Shown in pieces: positions 9,047 through 18,013 of a stretch of DNA of 64,000 bases (positions within the stretch are counted from its first letter, which is position 1; every line of letters begins with the position of its first letter). Under the pieces are notes generated by a model. That model ran no database searches. It was not told the DNA's origin and was given only the letters and a program-made list of their open reading frames with translations. The position numbers and the translations under genes were made by a program. Origin of the DNA: Luteibacter sp. SG786 (lineage in GTDB: Bacteria > Pseudomonadota > Gammaproteobacteria > Xanthomonadales > Rhodanobacteraceae). Location: the NCBI RefSeq assembly GCF_011759605.1, contig NZ_JAAOYX010000001.1:2285063-2349062 (forward strand), written 5' to 3'.

Positions 9047-9667
9047 ATGCACAACAAACGCGATGTCGTGATCTTCGATTTCGGCGGAGTCCTCATCGAC
9101 TGGAACCCGCGCTACCTCTACCGCAAGCTGTTCGGCGACGACGAGGCAGCCATGGAGGCATTCCTCGCCGAAGTCACCACGCCGGAATGGAACCTGCAAC
9201 AGGATGCGGGCCGTTCCTGGGACGAAGCGGTTCGCCTCCTCACCGAAGAGCATCCGACCAAGGCCGAGCTCATCGCGGCCTATCAGCATCGTTGGGAAGA
9301 AACACTCGGTGGCGCCATCGACGACAGCCTGCATATCCTGCGCGAGCTCAAGGAAGCGGGGCATCCGCTCTACGGCCTCACGAACTGGTCGCAGGAAACC
9401 TTCCCCATGGCGATCGAGCGCTTCGACTTCCTCTCGTTGTTCGACGGCATCGTCGTATCGGGTGAGGAAGGCATGGTGAAGCCCGACCCAAAGCTCTATA
9501 AGACCCTGCTCGAACGCTACGACGTCGATCCCACGCGTGCCATCTTCATCGACGACAACAAGGCGAACGTGGAGGCCGCGGAAGCCCTCGGTATCCATGG
9601 CATCCACTTCCATACCCCGGCCCAGCTGCGTGCCGAGCTGGTGGAGCTGGGTTTCCTTCCGCGATGA
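9047..9667 (+). CDS. HAD-superfamily phosphatase (YihX-like)
   Basis: A 206-residue haloacid dehalogenase-fold hydrolase. Motif I is DFGGVLIDW (nucleophile Asp), motif II is the Thr of GLTNWS, motif III is the Lys of MVKPDP, and motif IV is FIDDNKANVEAA. The WNPRYLY sequence after motif I is typical of YihX-type sugar-phosphate phosphatases such as glucose-1-phosphatase. It starts 19 bases after the MFS gene and its last four bases overlap the start of the DeoR regulator, so the three form one operon. Substrate specificity is inferred from family only. Confidence 0.87.
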   Translation: MHNKRDVVIFDFGGVLIDWNPRYLYRKLFGDDEAAMEAFLAEVTTPEWNLQQDAGRSWDEAVRLLTEEHPTKAELIAAYQHRWEETLGGAIDDSLHILRELKEAGHPLYGLTNWSQETFPMAIERFDFLSLFDGIVVSGEEGMVKPDPKLYKTLLERYDVDPTRAIFIDDNKANVEAAEALGIHGIHFHTPAQLRAELVELGFLPR

Positions 9668-10434
9668 ACGCGACGCCCGAAACCACGCTTCCGCGCGAGC
9701 GGCAGCAGTTGATCCTCGAGCGGTTGGGGCGCGACGGCAAGGTCGTGGCCGCCGACCTGGCACACGAATTCCGTGTCTCGGAAGATTCCATACGCCGCGA
9801 CCTGCGCGATCTGGCTTCGCAGGGTCTGTGCCGCCGTGTGTATGGCGGTGCCTTGCTCATGCAGCATGTGGCACCCCTGGACGAGCGGCATCGCGAGCGT
9901 TCGGAACTGAAGCGTGCCCTCGCGCGCGTGGCGGCGGGGCTGGTCGGGGAAGGGCAGATCCTGTTCGTCGACGCCGGTTCCACCAACACCGCGCTGGCCA
10001 AGGCGCTGCCCGACAACCGTGGTCTCACGGTGGTGACCAATGCGCCGGATGTTGCGCTGGCCGTGCTCGGACGACCCGGCTTCGAGGTGATCCTGCTGGG
10101 TGGACGTGTGGATGCGCGCATAGGCGGCGCGATCGGATCGCGCACGGTGCGGCATGCGCAGGACATTCGCGCCGACCTCTGCTTCCCCGGCGTATGCGCG
10201 ATCGATCCCGAACGGGGGCTGTGGACCTACGACGAGGAGGAAACCGTGTTCAAGCAGGCGATCATCGAAGCCAGCGGGGAAACGGTGGCGATCGCCACGC
10301 CCGACAAGCTGGTGGCTTCGGCCACGCATCACACGGCCCCGGTGACCGCGATCGCGCATCTGGTGGTGTCCGCCGATACGGACGCGGCGGTGGTGGCGCG
10401 CTATCGCGCGGCAGGTGTCGCGGTGCACATGTAA
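9664..10434 (+). CDS. DeoR/GlpR-family transcriptional regulator
   Basis: A 256-residue regulator with an N-terminal winged helix-turn-helix (RQQLILERLGRDGKVVAADL, then VSEDSIRRDLRDLASQG) and a C-terminal DeoR sensor domain of the ribose-5-phosphate-isomerase-like fold (FVDAGSTNTALAKALP). These regulators are usually repressors that respond to a sugar phosphate. The start overlaps the HAD phosphatase stop (ATGA), so it is translationally coupled. It probably controls its own operon. Which sugar it senses is not clear. Confidence 0.9.
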   Translation: MNATPETTLPRERQQLILERLGRDGKVVAADLAHEFRVSEDSIRRDLRDLASQGLCRRVYGGALLMQHVAPLDERHRERSELKRALARVAAGLVGEGQILFVDAGSTNTALAKALPDNRGLTVVTNAPDVALAVLGRPGFEVILLGGRVDARIGGAIGSRTVRHAQDIRADLCFPGVCAIDPERGLWTYDEEETVFKQAIIEASGETVAIATPDKLVASATHHTAPVTAIAHLVVSADTDAAVVARYRAAGVAVHM

Positions 10435-10436
10435 AG

Positions 10437-10461
10437 AGGCCCTGTCGTAAACAGGGCCTTT
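10437..10461 (+). terminator. Intrinsic terminator after the DeoR gene
   Basis: Nine-base stem AGGCCCTGT/ACAGGGCCT with loop CGTAA, followed by a short T run, three bases after the stop codon. The T run is short, so termination may be partial. Confidence 0.65.
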
Positions 10462-10468
10462 GCTTCAT

Positions 10469-10549
10469 GTGGGAGCCGCTTCAGCGGCGATGGGTGCTTG
10501 CGGCAAGTTTGCCCGCTGCCGCGGGATCGCCGGCATAGCCGGCTCCCAC
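10469..10549. repeat. REP-like palindrome (family A), asymmetric arms
   Basis: The left arm is GTGGGAGCCGCTTCAGCGGC; the right arm hairpin is GCCGGCATAGCCGGC before CTCCCAC. The two arm hairpins differ in sequence but each keeps its own base pairing. It lies between the convergent DeoR and ppsA genes. Confidence 0.9.
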
Positions 10550-10595
10550 AGGGAAGGCCCTTTTCAGTGGGCCTCCCAACAAGGAAGGCTCTTTC

Positions 10596-12968
10596 TCAGC
10601 CCGCCTTTTTCTTCGCCAGCCGCAGCCAGGTATCGACCACCGTGTCCGGATTCAGCGACATCGATTCGATGCCCTGTTCCATCAGCCATTCGGCAAGGTC
10701 CGGATGATCCGACGGGCCCTGGCCGCAGATGCCCACGTACTTGCCCTTTTCGCGCGCCGTGCTGATCGCCATGGCGAGCAGCTTCTTCACCGCGGCGTCG
10801 CGCTCGTCGAACAGGTGGGCGACGATGCTGGAATCGCGGTCGAGGCCGAGGGTGAGCTGGGTCAGATCGTTCGAGCCGATCGAGAAGCCGTCGAAGATGT
10901 CGAGGAATTCGTCGGCCAGCAGGGCGTTCGAAGGCACCTCGCACATCATGATGACCTTCAGGTCGTGCTCGCCCTGGACCAGGCCGTTCTGGCGCAGCAC
11001 CTCGATGACCTTGCGGCCTTCGTCGAGCGTGCGCACGAACGGGATCATCACCCAGACGTTGGTGAGACCCATCGTCTCGCGCACGTACTTCACCGCCTTG
11101 CATTCGAGCGCGAACGACTCGGCGAAGCCCGGATCGACGTAACGGCTGGCGCCGCGATAGCCGATCATCGGGTTTTCTTCGTGCGGCTCGTAGCGCGAGC
11201 CGCCGAGCAGGCCGGCGTATTCGTTCGACTTGAAATCGGACAGGCGCACGATCACCGGCTTCGGATGGACCGAGGCGGCGATGGTGGCGATGCCTTCGCC
11301 GAGACGGTCGACGTAGAACGACACCGGGTCCTTGTAGCCCGCGATGCGCGCATCGATGCGGGCCTTGGTTTCCGCGTCCTGCTTCGCGTATTCGAGCAGT
11401 GCCTTGGGATGCACGCCGATATGGCTGGCGATGATCATCTCCAGGCGCGCAAGGCCGATACCGGCATTCGGCAGCATGCCGAAGTCGAACGCGCGCTCCG
11501 GGTTCGCCACGTTCATCATGATCTTCAACGGGGCTTCCGGCATGGCCCCCAGGTCGGCCGTGATGCGGTCGAACTTCAGGGTGCCTTCGTAGATGGTGCC
11601 GGTGTCGCCTTCGGCGCAGGAAACCGTGACGTCGGCACCGTCGGGAATGGCCTCCAGCGCGTTACCGCAACCGACCACCGCCGGCACGCCGAGTTCGCGC
11701 GCGATGATGGCGGCATGGCAGGTACGGCCGCCGCGGTTGGTGACGATGGCCGAGGCGCGCTTCATCACCGGCTCCCAGTCGGGGTCGGTCATGTCGGCCA
11801 CCAGCACGTCGCCGGGCTGCACCTTGTTCATGTCGGACAGCGAACGGATGACGCGTGCCTTGCCGGCACCGATCTTCTGGCCGATGGCGCGGCCTTCCGT
11901 GAGCACCTTGCCCTTTTCACCCAACTGGAAGCGCTCCAGCGTGGTGGCGTGCGAGCGCGACTTCACCGTTTCGGGGCGGGCCTGCACGATGTACAGCTTG
12001 CCGGTGTGGCCGTCTTTCGCCCACTCGATGTCCATGGGGCGGCCGTAGTGCTTCTCGATCACCAGGGCCTGGCGCGACAGTTCTTCCACGTCGGCATCGT
12101 CGATGCAGAAACGGTGGCGATCCTGCGCGGGGGTTTCCTCGATGCGCACGCGCTCGCCCGGCTGGTCGGAATAGACCATGCGCTGCTGCTTCGCGCCGAG
12201 GCTGCGGCGGAGCACCGCCGGCTTGCCCTCGCGCAGGGTGGGTTTGAAGACGTAGAACTCGTCGGGGTTCACGGCGCCCTGGACGACCATTTCGCCGAGG
12301 CCATAGGAGCCGGTAACGAACACCACATCACGGAAACCGGATTCGGTGTCCAGGGTGAACAGCACGCCGGAGGCGCCGACGTCGGAGCGGATCATCAACT
12401 GCACGCCCGCGGAAAGGAATACGTCCTCGTGCTTGAAGCCCTGGTGCACGCGATAGGCGATGGCGCGGTCGTTGTACAGCGAGGCGAAGACTTCCTTCAC
12501 CTTGTGCAGCACGTCGTCGATGCCGACCACGTTGAGGAAGGTTTCCTGCTGACCGGCGAACGAGGCGTCCGGCAGGTCTTCCGCGGTGGCGGACGAACGC
12601 ACGGCCACGGCGATGTCGCTGGCGCCGGCATCCTTGCAGAGCTTGGCGTAAGCCTCGCGAATGGCCTGTTCGAGGTCGGCGGGCAGGGCGGTGTCGACGA
12701 TCCAGCCGCGGATCTCCTTGCCCCCGCGGGTGAGTTCGTCCACGTCGTCCACGTCGAGGGTGGCCAGGCGCTCGGCGATGCGCTTCGCGAGGCCGCTCTT
12801 CTCGAGGTAGGACTGGAAGGCGTCGGCCGTGGTGGCGAAACCGCCCGGCACGGAGACACCCAGTTTCGCCAGGTTGCCGATCATCTCGCCAAGGGAGGCA
12901 TTCTTGCCGCCCACCTTGCCCAGGTCGGTCATGCGTAGCGCGTCGAGCCAAAGTACCAGGTCGCTCAA
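10596..12968 (-). CDS. ppsA: Phosphoenolpyruvate synthase
   Basis: A 790-residue enzyme that converts pyruvate and ATP to phosphoenolpyruvate, AMP and phosphate, the entry step of gluconeogenesis from three-carbon compounds. Domains in order: ATP-grasp-like pyruvate-phosphate dikinase domain ([12 protein letters not shown]), the mobile phosphohistidine domain with [17 protein letters not shown] (catalytic His near residue 418), and the PEP-binding TIM barrel ([16 protein letters not shown]). The start codon is TTG at 12968-12966, with AGGA seven bases upstream. It is divergent from ppsR, the kinase/pyrophosphorylase that controls this enzyme, with about 160 bases between them. Confidence 0.96.
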   Translation of the reverse strand: MSDLVLWLDALRMTDLGKVGGKNASLGEMIGNLAKLGVSVPGGFATTADAFQSYLEKSGLAKRIAERLATLDVDDVDELTRGGKEIRGWIVDTALPADLEQAIREAYAKLCKDAGASDIAVAVRSSATAEDLPDASFAGQQETFLNVVGIDDVLHKVKEVFASLYNDRAIAYRVHQGFKHEDVFLSAGVQLMIRSDVGASGVLFTLDTESGFRDVVFVTGSYGLGEMVVQGAVNPDEFYVFKPTLREGKPAVLRRSLGAKQQRMVYSDQPGERVRIEETPAQDRHRFCIDDADVEELSRQALVIEKHYGRPMDIEWAKDGHTGKLYIVQARPETVKSRSHATTLERFQLGEKGKVLTEGRAIGQKIGAGKARVIRSLSDMNKVQPGDVLVADMTDPDWEPVMKRASAIVTNRGGRTCHAAIIARELGVPAVVGCGNALEAIPDGADVTVSCAEGDTGTIYEGTLKFDRITADLGAMPEAPLKIMMNVANPERAFDFGMLPNAGIGLARLEMIIASHIGVHPKALLEYAKQDAETKARIDARIAGYKDPVSFYVDRLGEGIATIAASVHPKPVIVRLSDFKSNEYAGLLGGSRYEPHEENPMIGYRGASRYVDPGFAESFALECKAVKYVRETMGLTNVWVMIPFVRTLDEGRKVIEVLRQNGLVQGEHDLKVIMMCEVPSNALLADEFLDIFDGFSIGSNDLTQLTLGLDRDSSIVAHLFDERDAAVKKLLAMAISTAREKGKYVGICGQGPSDHPDLAEWLMEQGIESMSLNPDTVVDTWLRLAKKKAG

Positions 12969-13131
12969 AGGGAAATCCTCACATCGGTTCGTCGGATCGG
13001 CGGCGGGCCGCGCTGGAAAATCCGCCTATTGTCGTGGCCGGATCGGCAGCGAAACAAGGCGCGATGCACAAACGTTCAGCGAGCATGGGGGGTAGATTGT
13101 CATTGCGGCGTCTTGAGCTAAGGTGGCTTCC

Positions 13132-13974
13132 ATGGACCACCCGCAGGGAAAACGCCCGATGCGCCGCACCGTGTTCTTCATCTCCGACTCCACCGGCATC
13201 ACGGCCGAAACCATCGGCAACAGCATGCTGGCCCAGTTCGAGGGGGTGCAGTTCGATACCCACCGGCTCCCCTTCATCGACAACCCGTCGAAGGCCGAGG
13301 CCGCCTGCCTGCGGATCAAGACCAAGTACGCCCAGGACGGCCAGCGCCCCATCGTGGTCAACACCATGACGTCCCGGTCCCTGTGCGACATCGTGGCGGG
13401 AAGCGGTGCGCTGATGCTGGATGTGTTCGCCCCCTTCATCGAACCGCTGGAAGCCGAACTGGGCGCCAAGCAGTCGGGGGCGGTGAACCGCTCCCACGGC
13501 CTGGTGGATTTCGAACGCTACGAGGCCAGGATCGAGGCGACCAACTACGCCCTGGCCCACGACGACGGCCTGGATGTGGATTACAACCAGGCCGACGTGG
13601 TGCTGGTGGGGGTGTCCCGTTCCGGCAAGACCCCCACCTGCCTCTACATGGCCTTGCATTACGGTGTCTGTGCCGCCAATTACCCCCTCACGGACGACGA
13701 CCTCGACAAGCTGGAACTGCCGACGCGCCTCCGCCCTTATCGCAGTCGGCTGTTCGGGCTCACCATCGACCCCGTTCGCCTGGCGCAGATACGCGAGCAG
13801 CGCCGTCCCGGCAGCCGCTACGCCACGTTGAAACAATGCCGTTGGGAACTGGAGCAGGCCGACCGGCTGATGCGACGGGAAAACATACCGGTCCTCAACA
13901 CCACGCACACGTCGATCGAGGAAATTTCGAGCAAGATCTTCGAATACCTCGGTATCGAGCGCCACATGTATTAA
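13132..13974 (+). CDS. ppsR: PEP synthase regulatory protein (bifunctional kinase/pyrophosphorylase, DUF299)
   Basis: About 280 residues of the PpsR/RP1 family, which inactivates PEP synthase by ADP-dependent threonine phosphorylation and reactivates it by phosphate-dependent dephosphorylation. Recognisable motifs are VFFISDSTGITAE at the N-terminus, the P-loop-like VGVSRSGKTPT in the middle, and the C-terminal NTTHTSIEEISSKI. The ATG at 13132 is chosen because AAGGTGG sits five bases upstream; a GTG at 13123 and an ATG at 13159 are alternatives. It is transcribed divergently from its target ppsA, the usual arrangement. Confidence 0.94.
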   Translation: MDHPQGKRPMRRTVFFISDSTGITAETIGNSMLAQFEGVQFDTHRLPFIDNPSKAEAACLRIKTKYAQDGQRPIVVNTMTSRSLCDIVAGSGALMLDVFAPFIEPLEAELGAKQSGAVNRSHGLVDFERYEARIEATNYALAHDDGLDVDYNQADVVLVGVSRSGKTPTCLYMALHYGVCAANYPLTDDDLDKLELPTRLRPYRSRLFGLTIDPVRLAQIREQRRPGSRYATLKQCRWELEQADRLMRRENIPVLNTTHTSIEEISSKIFEYLGIERHMY

Positions 13975-14004
13975 CGAGCATCCTACGGAGCCTTCGCCTT
14001 ACTC

Positions 14005-14469
14005 ATGACTGCCGTCGTCGAACGCCCAACCGCCCTCATTCCGGGACGTTTCGAGTTCCTGATGGGGCTCTATGCCGAGAACTACCACCGCCTGGCGCGA
14101 TTGTTCGCTCCGCAGCGGCTGGCGCCGGGGCGTTATGTGTCGGACGTGGACGATGGCCTGAAGGTCCTGCTCGAGATCCAGGAAAAACACCCTTACACGC
14201 TGGAACTCGAGCTCACCTACGACTTCCTCGACGAGACGACGGGTCAGCCCTCGCCGTCGGCCCAGTTGCGCATGTACACCGACGCGCACGTGGCGGAGGC
14301 GATGCATTGCCATCCCGGGCGCAAGCTCACGCATGTGCTGGGGCCGTTCCCGCCGGCGCACACCGTGTTCCAGCATCGCCTGCGCATGAATGGCTTCCTC
14401 AGCCGCTGGCTGGAATACCTGGCGGAGCAGGGGCATTCGATCGGGACGCTGTCGCGGGCGGAAAAATAG
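14005..14469 (+). CDS. DUF1249 protein (YqiB family)
   Basis: A 154-residue soluble protein of the DUF1249/YqiB family, of unknown biochemical function. The recognisable part is GRFEFLMGLYAENYHRL at the N-terminus followed by YTLELELTYDFLDE and LRMYTDAHVAEA. It has no signal peptide or membrane segment. It follows ppsR by 30 bases on the same strand, so it may be cotranscribed. In Enterobacteria the homologue lies near nudF and cpdA; here those neighbours are absent. Confidence 0.8.
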   Translation: MTAVVERPTALIPGRFEFLMGLYAENYHRLARLFAPQRLAPGRYVSDVDDGLKVLLEIQEKHPYTLELELTYDFLDETTGQPSPSAQLRMYTDAHVAEAMHCHPGRKLTHVLGPFPPAHTVFQHRLRMNGFLSRWLEYLAEQGHSIGTLSRAEK

Positions 14470-14508
14470 CCGTGAACTGTGGGGGCCGCTTACCGACAGC
14501 CGCTTCAT

Positions 14509-14588
14509 GTGGGAGCCGCTTCAGCGGCGATCCCGCGGCAGCGGGCAACCTTGCCACGAGCACCCATCGCCGCTGAAGCGGCTCCCAC
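14509..14588. repeat. REP-like palindrome (family A), near-symmetric copy
   Basis: Both arms use the GCCGCTTCAGCGGC hairpin form and are inverted with respect to each other around a ~30-base centre (GATCCCGCGGCAGCGGG...). It separates the DUF1249 gene from the terminator of the opposing tRNA operon. Confidence 0.92.
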
Positions 14589-14616
14589 ATAGAGCGGGCT
14601 TGGGCAAACTCCAGGC

Positions 14617-14642
14617 AAAAAAAATCCGCCGGACGGCGGATT
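14617..14642 (-). terminator. Intrinsic terminator of the tRNA operon
   Basis: Minus-strand hairpin TCCGCC/GGCGGA (14640-14625) followed by eight consecutive T residues (14624-14617 as A on the plus strand), 16 bases beyond the tRNA-Asp 3' end. Confidence 0.85.
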
Positions 14643-14657
14643 CTTCTTTGGAAGTAA

Positions 14658-14734
14658 TGGCGGAGCGGACGGGACTCGAACCCGCGACCTCCGGCGTGAC
14701 AGGCCAGCATTCTAACCGACTGAACTACCGCTCC
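14658..14734 (-). tRNA. tRNA-Asp (GTC)
   Basis: A 77-base tRNA with encoded CCA end, seven-base acceptor stem GGAGCGG/CCGCTCC, T-loop GGTTCGAGTCC and anticodon loop CTGTCAC with anticodon GTC. It is last in the Ala-Glu-Asp tRNA operon and is followed by an intrinsic terminator. Confidence 0.97.
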
Positions 14735-14805
14735 ACACTTACGTTCCAACTTCCCAACAACAACCAACTTCCTTAGTCCTTTACACTCTCCGGCGGGCCG
14801 GAAAG

Positions 14806-14881
14806 TGGCGTCCCCACGGGGATTCGAACCCCGGTCGCCACCGTGAAAGGGTGATGTCCTAGGCCTCTAGACGATGGGGAC
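14806..14881 (-). tRNA. tRNA-Glu (TTC)
   Basis: A 76-base tRNA with encoded CCA, acceptor stem GTCCCCA/TGGGGAC, T-loop GGTTCGAATCC and anticodon TTC in the loop CTTTCAC. It is the middle gene of the tRNA operon, 11 bases downstream of tRNA-Ala. Confidence 0.97.
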
Positions 14882-14892
14882 GTACTAGAAGT

Positions 14893-14968
14893 TGGTGGAG
14901 CCAGCCGGGATCGAACCGGCGACCTCCTGCATGCCATGCAGGCGCTCTCCCAGCTGAGCTATGGCCCC
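14893..14968 (-). tRNA. tRNA-Ala (GGC)
   Basis: A 76-base tRNA with encoded CCA, the D-arm AGCTCAGCTGGGAGAGC and anticodon GGC in the loop ATGGCAT. It is first in the operon; a near-consensus promoter lies 15 bases upstream. Confidence 0.97.
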
Positions 14969-14982
14969 CTTGGGAGCCGCAA

Positions 14983-15011
14983 AGATTACGGCCGGGGCGG
15001 GATTCCGTCAA
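14983..15011 (-). promoter_or_regulatory. tRNA-Ala-Glu-Asp operon promoter
   Basis: On the minus strand TTGACG (15011-15006), a 17-base spacer and TAATCT (14988-14983), followed by a GC-rich discriminator. The layout is typical of strong, stringently controlled stable-RNA promoters. Confidence 0.75.
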
Positions 15012-15171
15012 GCATTCATTACACTTTTTTTGAATTTTTTTTCGACGCTTCGGGAATGCCGAGGCCCGGCGAGCACTTGCATGGGACCTCGTTTTTCGCG
15101 TCGTTCGCCGATGCACGCCGCGAACGAGCGCGCACGGGTTAACCTGTTCGCATACATCTACAGGGAACCGC

Positions 15172-16932
15172 ATGCACGGCATCGTCTTCATCCAGGACCT
15201 CGCCACCGTGATGCTCGTGGCCGGGCTTACCACGGTGCTTTTCCAGCGCCTCAGGCAACCTGTCGTGCTTGGCTACATCATCGCCGGCTTGCTCGTCGGG
15301 CCACACACGTTGCCGGTGATCTTCATCCACGACGAAGAGACCATCCGCACGCTGTCGGAGCTGGGCATGATCCTGCTCCTCTTCGCACTGGGTCTGGAAT
15401 TCAGTCTCAAGAAGCTGCGCGCAGTGGGTGGCGCCGCCCTGGTGGCGGCCTTCGCCGAGATCGTGCTGATGGTGTGGATCGGGTACGAGATCGGCCGCTT
15501 CTTCGGCTGGTCGGCCATGGACTCGCTGTTCCTGGGCGCGATGCTTTCCATCTCCTCGACCACCATCATCATGAAGGCGCTCGAGGATCTGGGGCTGAAG
15601 CGCGAACGCTTCGCGCAGCTGATGTTCGGCATCCTCGTCGTCGAAGACCTGCTGGCCATCGTGCTGATGGCGCTGCTGACGGGTATCGCGAGCACGGGCG
15701 GCGTCGCGGCCGGCGAGGCCCTGGCGGCGGTCGGCAGGCTCGGCCTGTTCATGGCGGTGTCGCTGGTGGTCGGCCTGCTCCTGGTGCCGCGTGTGGTCGA
15801 CTACATCGCAAAGGTGAGCCGTGACGACGTGCTCCTGGTGGCGGTGCTCGGCATCTGCTTCGGTTTCTGTCTACTCGTGACCGAACTGGGCTACAGCGTG
15901 GCGCTGGGTGCCTTCATGATCGGCGCGATCGTGGCCGAGTCGAAGAGTCTGGTGCGCATCGAGCGCATCGTGATGCCCGTGCGCGACATGTTCAGTGCGG
16001 TGTTCTTCGTCGCCATCGGCATGCTGATCGATCCGGACCTCCTGCTCGAATATGCGTGGCCGATCACGGTGGTCACCGTCGCCGTGGTGCTGGGCAAGGT
16101 GATCACCTGCAGCTTCGGCAGCTTCGTCGCCGGCAACGACGGGCGCACGTCGCTGCGGGTCGGCATGGGCCTGGCGCAGATCGGCGAGTTCTCGTTCGTC
16201 ATCGCGTCGCTGGGTCTTACCCTCAAGGTGACCAGCGGCTTCCTTTATCCCGTGGCGGTGGCGGTTTCGGCGATCACCACGTTCCTGACGCCTTACCTGA
16301 TCCGTTCCTCCGACCCTTTGGCCGGCTTCCTGGGGCGGGTGCTGCCGAAACGCGTCACGGGCGTGTTCGGCGCCTATACGGAGTGGATGGGCAACCTGGG
16401 CCTGCAAGGGCAGGGCGCTATCGTGATGAAGATGATCCGCCGTCTTGTCTGGCATGTGGTCATCAACACGGCGCTGGTGGTGGCCGTGTTCATCATCGTG
16501 GCCTTCGCGTACCGGCGCGGGTTCCTCCATCTCGACCTCCTGACCGACGAGCCCACCGTGCGCCGCAGCCTCGCATGGTCCATGGCGGCCCTCCTGTCCC
16601 TGCCGATGATCGTGGCGACCTACCGGAAGGCGGGCGCGCTGGGCATGCTTCTTGCCGAATTGTCCATTCCCGACCGCTTCGGCGCCCGTACTTTCCGGAT
16701 CCGTTCCGTCCTAGGGCGCATCATTCCGCTGGCCGCCATGGCGGTGATGGGGCTCCTCGTGGCGGCGCTCGCCTCGACCATCCTGCCTCCCCGGGAGGTG
16801 GCGCTGGTGCTCATTCTGGTGGGCGTGGGGCTGACCTGGCTCCTCTGGCGGGTGCTGGTCCAGGTTCACGCCCGGCTGCAGGCCGCCATCCGGGACACCC
16901 TGGAAAAACCGGGGCAGGACCACCCGGAGTGA
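15172..16932 (+). CDS. CPA2-family monovalent cation:proton antiporter
   Basis: A 586-residue inner membrane protein. Residues ~1-385 form a Kef/CPA2 exchanger domain: VLFQRLRQPVVLGYIIAGLLVGPH, LLLFALGLEFSLKKL, SISSTTIIMKALEDL and GILVVEDLLAIVLM, the latter with the ion-binding acidic pair. Unlike KefB/KefC it has no C-terminal TrkA-N nucleotide-binding domain; after a ~40-residue linker come several further membrane segments (~residues 425-560) and a short charged tail. It probably exchanges K+ or Na+ for protons. It has its own transcription unit between the tRNA operon and the FKBP gene. Confidence 0.88.
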   Translation: MHGIVFIQDLATVMLVAGLTTVLFQRLRQPVVLGYIIAGLLVGPHTLPVIFIHDEETIRTLSELGMILLLFALGLEFSLKKLRAVGGAALVAAFAEIVLMVWIGYEIGRFFGWSAMDSLFLGAMLSISSTTIIMKALEDLGLKRERFAQLMFGILVVEDLLAIVLMALLTGIASTGGVAAGEALAAVGRLGLFMAVSLVVGLLLVPRVVDYIAKVSRDDVLLVAVLGICFGFCLLVTELGYSVALGAFMIGAIVAESKSLVRIERIVMPVRDMFSAVFFVAIGMLIDPDLLLEYAWPITVVTVAVVLGKVITCSFGSFVAGNDGRTSLRVGMGLAQIGEFSFVIASLGLTLKVTSGFLYPVAVAVSAITTFLTPYLIRSSDPLAGFLGRVLPKRVTGVFGAYTEWMGNLGLQGQGAIVMKMIRRLVWHVVINTALVVAVFIIVAFAYRRGFLHLDLLTDEPTVRRSLAWSMAALLSLPMIVATYRKAGALGMLLAELSIPDRFGARTFRIRSVLGRIIPLAAMAVMGLLVAALASTILPPREVALVLILVGVGLTWLLWRVLVQVHARLQAAIRDTLEKPGQDHPE

Positions 16933-16960
16933 CGGGTAACCCATTTCTTGAAAGATTCCT

Positions 16961-16987
16961 GAACTTTTCGTGTGAAAGCCTGTCTCT
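16961..16987 (+). promoter_or_regulatory. Sigma-E-like promoter of the FKBP isomerase gene
   Basis: GAACTT (16961-16966), 16-base spacer, then TCTCT (16983-16987). This fits the RpoE consensus GAACTT-N16/17-TCTGA except in the last two bases. The -35 is exact, and the same TGTCTC context occurs in the predicted rpoE promoter at 25738. Confidence 0.55.
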
Positions 16988-17096
16988 CGCCCCGTCATTG
17001 CAAGCTGGACGCGAACCACCGCACAATGGCGTTTCCGCCTCCACAAGGAGGTGTACCGGCGGCGTCGCCGAATCTTTCCAAGAGAGGGAGTATCGA

Positions 17097-17861
17097 ATGA
17101 AGCACTTTTTGCGTCCCACGATGACGGCCGTCGCCCTGGCGGTTGCGCTGGGTACGGCCGCGGGCGCATCCGCCCAGGCCGCCAAGCCGGCTGCCTCCGC
17201 GGCACCGGTCGACAAGCAGAAGGCCAGCTATGTCGTGGGTTGGGACCTTGCCAGCTCGCTTCCGCCGCTCGTGGCGAAGGAAGTCGACGCCGCCACGGTC
17301 GCCAAGGCACTGCAGGCCGCCCTTTCGGGCCAGAAGCCGACCATGTCGGAAGCCGAAGCCAAGTCCGTTCGCGAAGCGTTCGTCGCCCAGCTGAAGGTCA
17401 AGGCCGAAGCCGAGTACAACAAGGTCGCCTCGCAGAACAAGCAGGAAGGCGACGCTTTCCTCGCCAAGAACAAGAGCGCCCCGGGCGTGAAGGTCACGGC
17501 GTCGGGTCTGCAGTACCAGGTCGTCCAGGCCGGTACCGGTCAGCGTCCGGGTCCTAACGACACGGTTACCATCAACTACACCGGCACCTTCGTGAACGGC
17601 GAGAAGTTCGACTCCTCCGCCGACCACCAGCCGGCCGGCCCGGCGAAGATTCCTCTCGCCGCGGTGATCCCGGGCTTCCGCGAAGGCCTGCAGCTGATGC
17701 AGACGGGCGGCAAGTACAAGCTGTTCATCCCGTCGAGCATCGCCTACGGCGCCAAGCCGGAAAACGGCTTCCCGCCGAACGCGACGATCATCTTCGACGT
17801 CGAACTGCTCAAGACGGAAGCCACCCCGGCTGGCAAGGCTCCGGCTGACGGCGGCAAGTAA
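17097..17861 (+). CDS. Periplasmic FKBP-type peptidyl-prolyl isomerase (FkpA/Mip-like)
   Basis: A 254-residue exported protein: signal peptide at residues 1-26 (ending GASAQA), an N-terminal helical dimerisation domain (~35-130, with [13 protein letters not shown] and charged helices), and a C-terminal FKBP domain (~140-240) with [30 protein letters not shown] and IAYGAKP. It should catalyse prolyl isomerisation and act as a chaperone for envelope proteins. The start has GAGGGAG upstream. A sigma-E-like promoter lies about 110 bases before the gene, consistent with the known RpoE control of fkpA in E. coli. A strong terminator follows. Confidence 0.92.
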   Translation: MKHFLRPTMTAVALAVALGTAAGASAQAAKPAASAAPVDKQKASYVVGWDLASSLPPLVAKEVDAATVAKALQAALSGQKPTMSEAEAKSVREAFVAQLKVKAEAEYNKVASQNKQEGDAFLAKNKSAPGVKVTASGLQYQVVQAGTGQRPGPNDTVTINYTGTFVNGEKFDSSADHQPAGPAKIPLAAVIPGFREGLQLMQTGGKYKLFIPSSIAYGAKPENGFPPNATIIFDVELLKTEATPAGKAPADGGK

Positions 17862-17888
17862 GCACCGGCGTCTTCGGACGTATCGAAA

Positions 17889-17918
17889 GGGCGCGGAGCG
17901 ATCCGCGCCCTTTTTTTT
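17889..17918 (+). terminator. Strong intrinsic terminator after the FKBP gene
   Basis: Perfect nine-base stem GGGCGCGGA/TCCGCGCCC with loop GCGA and eight T residues. Confidence 0.95.
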
Positions 17919-18013
17919 GTTTCTCGCCACGAGCGGAGACGCCGGTTTGCTGCCGTCGGGCGGCGGGATACAATTGCCCGTTACGACACGACGTCGAACG
18001 CATCGGGAGCTAC

